A stretch of 10,239 nt of DNA from Porticoccus sp041592135. GTDB lineage: Bacteria; Pseudomonadota; Gammaproteobacteria; Pseudomonadales; Porticoccaceae. The notes under the pieces are model-generated. The model saw only the letters and a program-made list of their open reading frames with translations, did no database searches and had not been told where the DNA came from. Both the position numbers and the translations under genes were made by a program. Every line of letters starts with the position of its first letter. Position 1 is the first letter of the stretch. This document shows positions 7,179 through 10,239 of this stretch, piece after piece. The DNA is taken from the NCBI GenBank assembly GCA_041592135.1, contig JBFHQR010000082.1; one strand, given 5' to 3'.

Positions 7179-8639
7179 CTAGCGGCCTTTCAACTCCAGG
7201 CGACGGGCCATCTCAGTCATCACCAACATATACAGCTCATCACCCAGGTAGGCATCTTCGACCTTGTAGTCGATGTTCGGGTTGTCGTTGATCTCGATGA
7301 CGAAGGCTTGCCTGCCCTGCTGTTTGATATCCACACCGTAAAGACCGCTGCCGATCACCTTGGCTGCCCGCAGGGCGGCATCCAGCACTTCCCTGGGCAC
7401 CTCATAGGTGGGCAGCGTTTCAAAGCCCCCGGAGCTGAAGCGTTTGCTGTTGTGGTTGTAGATTTGCCAGTGGTTGCGGGCCATGTAATAGCGACACGCG
7501 TAGAGAGGGCGGTTGTTGAAGACGCCGATGCGCCAGTCGTAATCGGTATACAGGTACTCCTGCACCAGCACCAGGGCGGTGGTTTTCAACAGCTCATCCA
7601 GGTGCGATGCCAATTCCTCCCGATTATTGGCCTTGAAAACGCCCTTGGAAAAGGACCCCTCCGGCACCTTCAGCACCACGGGGTAGCCAAACTCCTTCTC
7701 CACCATGTCCAGATCCTCGGGATCATGGGTGGACAGCACGGCGGTTTTCAGTGAGGGCACCCCTTTGTAGGTAAAGGCATCCTGTAAAAACACCTTGTTG
7801 CAGCAGCGCAGAATGGAGGTGGGGTCATCAATCACCACCATGCCCTCGATTTCCGCCTTGCGGGCAAAACGAAAGGTGTGGTGGTCAATGGCGGTGGTTT
7901 CGCGGATGAACAGCCCGTCGTACTCCTCCAGGCGGTGATAATCCCTGGCGGTAATCAGTTCCGCGTTGATATTGCATTTTGCGGCAGCCTTCACAAACCG
8001 GTTCAAGGCCTCCTTGTTGCTGGGGGGCAGCACCTCGGCGGGGTCCACCAGGATGCCCAATTCCCAGCGGTAGGCCTTCTTCTTCTTCGGGCTCTGCCAG
8101 CGTTTCTCGTTGAATTTGAGCAGTGCCTGAATGAATTTGGGGCGCTCTGTCCTGGGCAGCTTTCCCAGTGAAATGGGGCTGATGCTTTTCACCTGCCAGC
8201 CACCCTCCCAGAACAGCACCACTTTCAGCATCGGCACCGGATACACGGAGAACAATCGCTGACCGAATTTGCTAAAGCCGGCATCGGATGCCACCCCGAA
8301 ATTCACATAGAACGTCTTGCGCTCTCCCTCCTGCCCCGGGTTGGAGCCAGAGAGCAACAGCTCACCGGTAATGCGGGACATATAGAGCAGCTTGCTGCGC
8401 AGGTCGTTAATCGTGTTCACCGATGGCAGCACCCGGTGCCCCCGTGCTTCGGCCAACAGCGAACAGTAATAGCCGCGGCTCAGATATTTTTCACTGTCGC
8501 AGAGGTTGATCAGGCTGAGCGTCTTCTCGCCCTTTTTGGGGTGATCTTCAAGGTATTGCTCAAAGGTAATAACGCGGTCGTCTACACCCACTCCCTGGAT
8601 ATCAGCCAGGTTATCGACTACCAGCAAAAGATTCGACAT
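7179..8639 (-). CDS. RimK-family ATP-grasp ligase with RLAN N-terminal domain, substrate unknown
   Basis: This 486-aa protein has two parts. Residues 1 to about 170 (MSNLLLVVDNLADI, with CDSEKYLSRGYYCSLLAEARGH) match the RLAN domain found before RimK-like ATP-grasp modules. A lysine-rich linker (KKKK at 185-188) leads to a RimK-type pre-ATP-grasp region (DGLFIRETTAIDHHTFRFAR, 241-260) and the ATP-grasp fold. ATP and metal residues visible there include Lys282, Lys324 before the loop PEGSFSKG (326-333), Glu361, Asp437 in GVDIK, and Glu449/Asn451 in EINDNPNID. ATP-grasp enzymes join a carboxylate to an amine via an acyl phosphate. The true acceptor is not known to me, and this is not the short ribosomal S6 modifier RimK (about 300 aa). 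The ATG at 8639 lies 18 nt after the mgtC-like remnant and is probably cotranscribed with it and ptsP. Its Shine-Dalgarno is weak (GGA). Confidence 0.9.
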   Translation of the reverse strand: MSNLLLVVDNLADIQGVGVDDRVITFEQYLEDHPKKGEKTLSLINLCDSEKYLSRGYYCSLLAEARGHRVLPSVNTINDLRSKLLYMSRITGELLLSGSNPGQEGERKTFYVNFGVASDAGFSKFGQRLFSVYPVPMLKVVLFWEGGWQVKSISPISLGKLPRTERPKFIQALLKFNEKRWQSPKKKKAYRWELGILVDPAEVLPPSNKEALNRFVKAAAKCNINAELITARDYHRLEEYDGLFIRETTAIDHHTFRFARKAEIEGMVVIDDPTSILRCCNKVFLQDAFTYKGVPSLKTAVLSTHDPEDLDMVEKEFGYPVVLKVPEGSFSKGVFKANNREELASHLDELLKTTALVLVQEYLYTDYDWRIGVFNNRPLYACRYYMARNHWQIYNHNSKRFSSGGFETLPTYEVPREVLDAALRAAKVIGSGLYGVDIKQQGRQAFVIEINDNPNIDYKVEDAYLGDELYMLVMTEMARRLELKGR

Positions 8640-8657
8640 GGTTTGTTTCCGAATAAA

Positions 8658-9121
8658 TTAGCGGTCAGAAAAAGTGTTCCGGTCATCCCGCCCGCGCCGC
8701 CCCAGGTACCTGGCATGCACGCCGCGACTGAATGCCAGGGTGTGCTCTTCCAGCAGATCCACACCGTAAAGAATAGCAATATTGATAAGAGACAACTTGA
8801 TGGAGGCGAGCACCCAGATGGTGGCGGCGGATGTCACACCCAGTACGACACCATCCCGAGCCAGCATAACCCCCGCGCCGAGAACGCCGATGCCGGTAAT
8901 AACCTGCCCGATCACCCGGGAGGGATCTGTATGCTGGTTGCTGATCAGCAGGGCCGTGGTCATGAATACGAGGTGCCCAGGGTGATCAGCGCAGAGGTGT
9001 GAATGCCCACCGGCTTGCCGCGCAGTTGCCGCTCCAGGCCGATAATGGCATCGCAAAACACCGCTGTGACGATGGCCGGCCAGTCAAACGGGGAAATTGA
9101 GAACAAGCTGTGGATGTCCAT
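8658..9121 (-). pseudogene. MgtC/SapB-family inner-membrane protein, frameshifted and internally deleted
   Basis: The ATG at 9121 begins MDIHSLFSISPFDWPAIV, continues through IIGLERQLRGKPVGIHTSALITLGT, and stops at a TGA (8960-8962) after 53 codons. From 8969 the adjacent frame resumes with VFMTTALLI, DPSRVIGQVITGIGVLGAG and ARDGVVLGVTSAATIWVLAS, the MgtC/SapB core, and runs to a TAA at 8658. One missing base near 8970-8971 explains the break. After IWVLASI the sequence jumps to LSLINIAILYGVDLLEE, about 12 residues shorter than usual, so much of the last membrane helix seems lost. Family-conserved positions are also altered (CGAIIG to CDAIIG, RTSALI to HTSALI, GIGFLGAG to GIGVLGAG). Intact members are about 150-170-aa membrane proteins, some linked to magnesium limitation. 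GCGGGAAC precedes the start, 9 nt after ptsP. Confidence 0.85.
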
Positions 9122-9130
9122 GTGTTCCCG

Positions 9131-10239
9131 CTAACTGAAAAGATCCTGCAACCCCAATGATTCGAGTTCCTCCCGCACCAACTTGCGAATGGCGGCGGGA
9201 TAGGAACAACCAAATGCCTGCTTTGTTATTTTCTCGGCGGTAGTCAATGGCAGGCTGCGAATCAGCCACTTCACCTGCGGTAGCTTGGCGGCACTCATGC
9301 TCAGGGTGCGCATCCCCATGCCGAGCAATAGCACCACCGCCACCGGATCGGACGCCATCTCGCCACACAGGCTGACCGGTAGGTTATGCGCCGCAGCCAA
9401 TTGAATGATGCGTCGGATCTCCATCAGCACCGCCGGATGCACGTGGTCGTACCGCCCCGAGACCCGGGGGTTATCGCGGTCCAGCGCCAGCAGATACTGG
9501 CTCAGGTCATTGGAGCCAATGGAAAGGAAGTCCAGTTTATCCGCCCAGAAGGGTATCTGGGAAATCGCCGCCGGCACTTCGACCATGATGCCGAGCTTGG
9601 GGCGCACTATTTCATACCCCTCCGCCTCCAGCTGGCTCATGGCATCGTCGAACAGCTCGGCAAAATCGTCCAGCTCACTGGTGGAACTCACCATTGGCAG
9701 CAGAATACGCAATCCGTCGCTGCTCCCCGCGGCCCGGATCATGGCCCGCACCTGGGTCATCAACAACTGGCTGTTGTCCAGGGTAAACCGCACCCCCCGC
9801 CAGCCCAGCGCGGGGTTCTCTTCGTTATCGACCGGAAAATACGGCAGGGGCTTGTCGCCGCCGATATCCAGTGTGCGCATGTACACCGGCTTGCCCCGAT
9901 AGGCCTCCAGCACCTGGCGGTACACGCCAACCTGTTCTTCCTCTGAAGGAAAACTGTCGTGCACCATAAAGGGAATTTCGGTGCGATACAGACCCACGCC
10001 CTCTGAGCCGCTGAACAACCCCGGGGTAATGTCGGCCAGCAACCCGGTATTGGTATAGAGGGTGACAACGGTGCCATCCGGGGTAACGGAAGGCAATTCC
10101 CGCAGCCGTTCCAACTGCTTCATCAGGGAGCGGCGATCATTGGCCAGTTTCTGGTACTCGGCCAGCACCATGTCACTGGGTGACAGGGTCACCTGGCCAT
10201 TGTTGCCGTCGACAATAATACTGGCGTTATCCACCAGGC
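9131..10239 (-). CDS. ptsP: Phosphoenolpyruvate-protein phosphotransferase PtsP (enzyme I-Ntr), C-terminal part
   Basis: About 368 codons of the 3' end are present and the 5' part lies beyond the window edge. The apparent GTG start at 10234 is an internal Val. The PEP-binding domain of enzyme I is complete: GVGLYRTEIPFM, TLDIGGDKPLPYFP, RGVRFTLD, GIMVEVPAA, IGSNDLSQYLLALDRDN and VSLCGEMA, whose Cys is the usual proton donor. The phosphorylated His domain and the N-terminal GAF domain typical of PtsP would be off-window. PtsP rather than sugar enzyme I is inferred from the C-terminal tail (MRTLSMSAAKLPQVKWLIRSL) and from the absence of ptsH/crr neighbours. It passes phosphate from PEP to NPr and then PtsN in the nitrogen regulatory PTS. 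It ends with TAG, 9 nt before the mgtC-like remnant. Confidence 0.93.
   Translation of the reverse strand, partial: LVDNASIIVDGNNGQVTLSPSDMVLAEYQKLANDRRSLMKQLERLRELPSVTPDGTVVTLYTNTGLLADITPGLFSGSEGVGLYRTEIPFMVHDSFPSEEEQVGVYRQVLEAYRGKPVYMRTLDIGGDKPLPYFPVDNEENPALGWRGVRFTLDNSQLLMTQVRAMIRAAGSSDGLRILLPMVSSTSELDDFAELFDDAMSQLEAEGYEIVRPKLGIMVEVPAAISQIPFWADKLDFLSIGSNDLSQYLLALDRDNPRVSGRYDHVHPAVLMEIRRIIQLAAAHNLPVSLCGEMASDPVAVVLLLGMGMRTLSMSAAKLPQVKWLIRSLPLTTAEKITKQAFGCSYPAAIRKLVREELESLGLQDLFS

Noticed and set aside
8960..8975. Programmed -1 frameshifting in the mgtC-like gene
   Set aside because: A -1 shift would restore the frame, but no slippery heptamer or downstream structure is evident. The separate deletion and altered conserved residues favour decay.
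9386..9946. Plus-strand open frames opposite ptsP
   Set aside because: They mirror the codon structure of ptsP, and no family, ribosome binding site or promoter supports them.
1..10239. Mobile elements, CRISPR arrays, tRNA or rRNA genes, phage or defence genes
   Set aside because: No transposase, terminal repeats, spaced direct repeats or RNA-gene signatures were seen, and the spacers are short and explained by local signals.

Overview
The window reads as a conserved housekeeping block of a moderately GC-rich gammaproteobacterium. The gene order ribF-ileS-lspA-fkpB-ispH, with murJ just upstream and rpsT divergent from murJ, is the classic arrangement of that class. The protein sequences (for example LspA, PtsP and the RLAN-type RimK protein) look most like the Pseudomonas/Cellvibrio/Microbulbifer side of the class. 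The genus cannot be fixed from sequence reading alone.

Layout: every gene except rpsT is on the minus strand. From right to left, 10239-9131 is the C-terminal half of ptsP (nitrogen PTS enzyme I), cut by the window edge. After a 9-nt gap comes a damaged MgtC/SapB-family membrane protein gene (9121-8658), with a 1-nt frameshift and an apparent internal in-frame deletion. An intact RimK-like ATP-grasp gene (8639-7179) follows 18 nt later. It converges on rpsT (+, 6841-7110), and the two share a perfect bidirectional terminator (7121-7155). A roughly 200-nt divergent spacer holds the rpsT promoter and two small CCCCTATC-containing dyads. Then come murJ (lipid II flippase), a spacer with a probable ribF promoter, and the tightly packed ribF-ileS-lspA-fkpB-ispH operon. 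That operon has overlaps of 4 nt (ribF/ileS), 8 nt (lspA/fkpB) and 1 nt (fkpB/ispH) and a 13-nt gap between ileS and lspA. Only the first 12 codons of ispH are in the window.

How they fit together: the left operon combines flavin cofactor synthesis (RibF), isoleucine charging (IleRS), lipoprotein signal peptide removal (LspA), protein folding (FkpB) and isoprenoid precursor synthesis (IspH). MurJ exports the peptidoglycan precursor, and S20 is a 30S ribosomal protein. The right block pairs a regulatory phosphotransferase with a decayed inner-membrane MgtC-like gene and a ligase-type enzyme of unknown substrate.

I see no CRISPR array, insertion sequence, prophage gene, tRNA or rRNA. I do not see a convincing undescribed system. 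The items most worth checking are the mgtC-like pseudogene, the RLAN-RimK ligase beside it, the repeats in the murJ/rpsT spacer, and the lost cysteine pair in IleRS.
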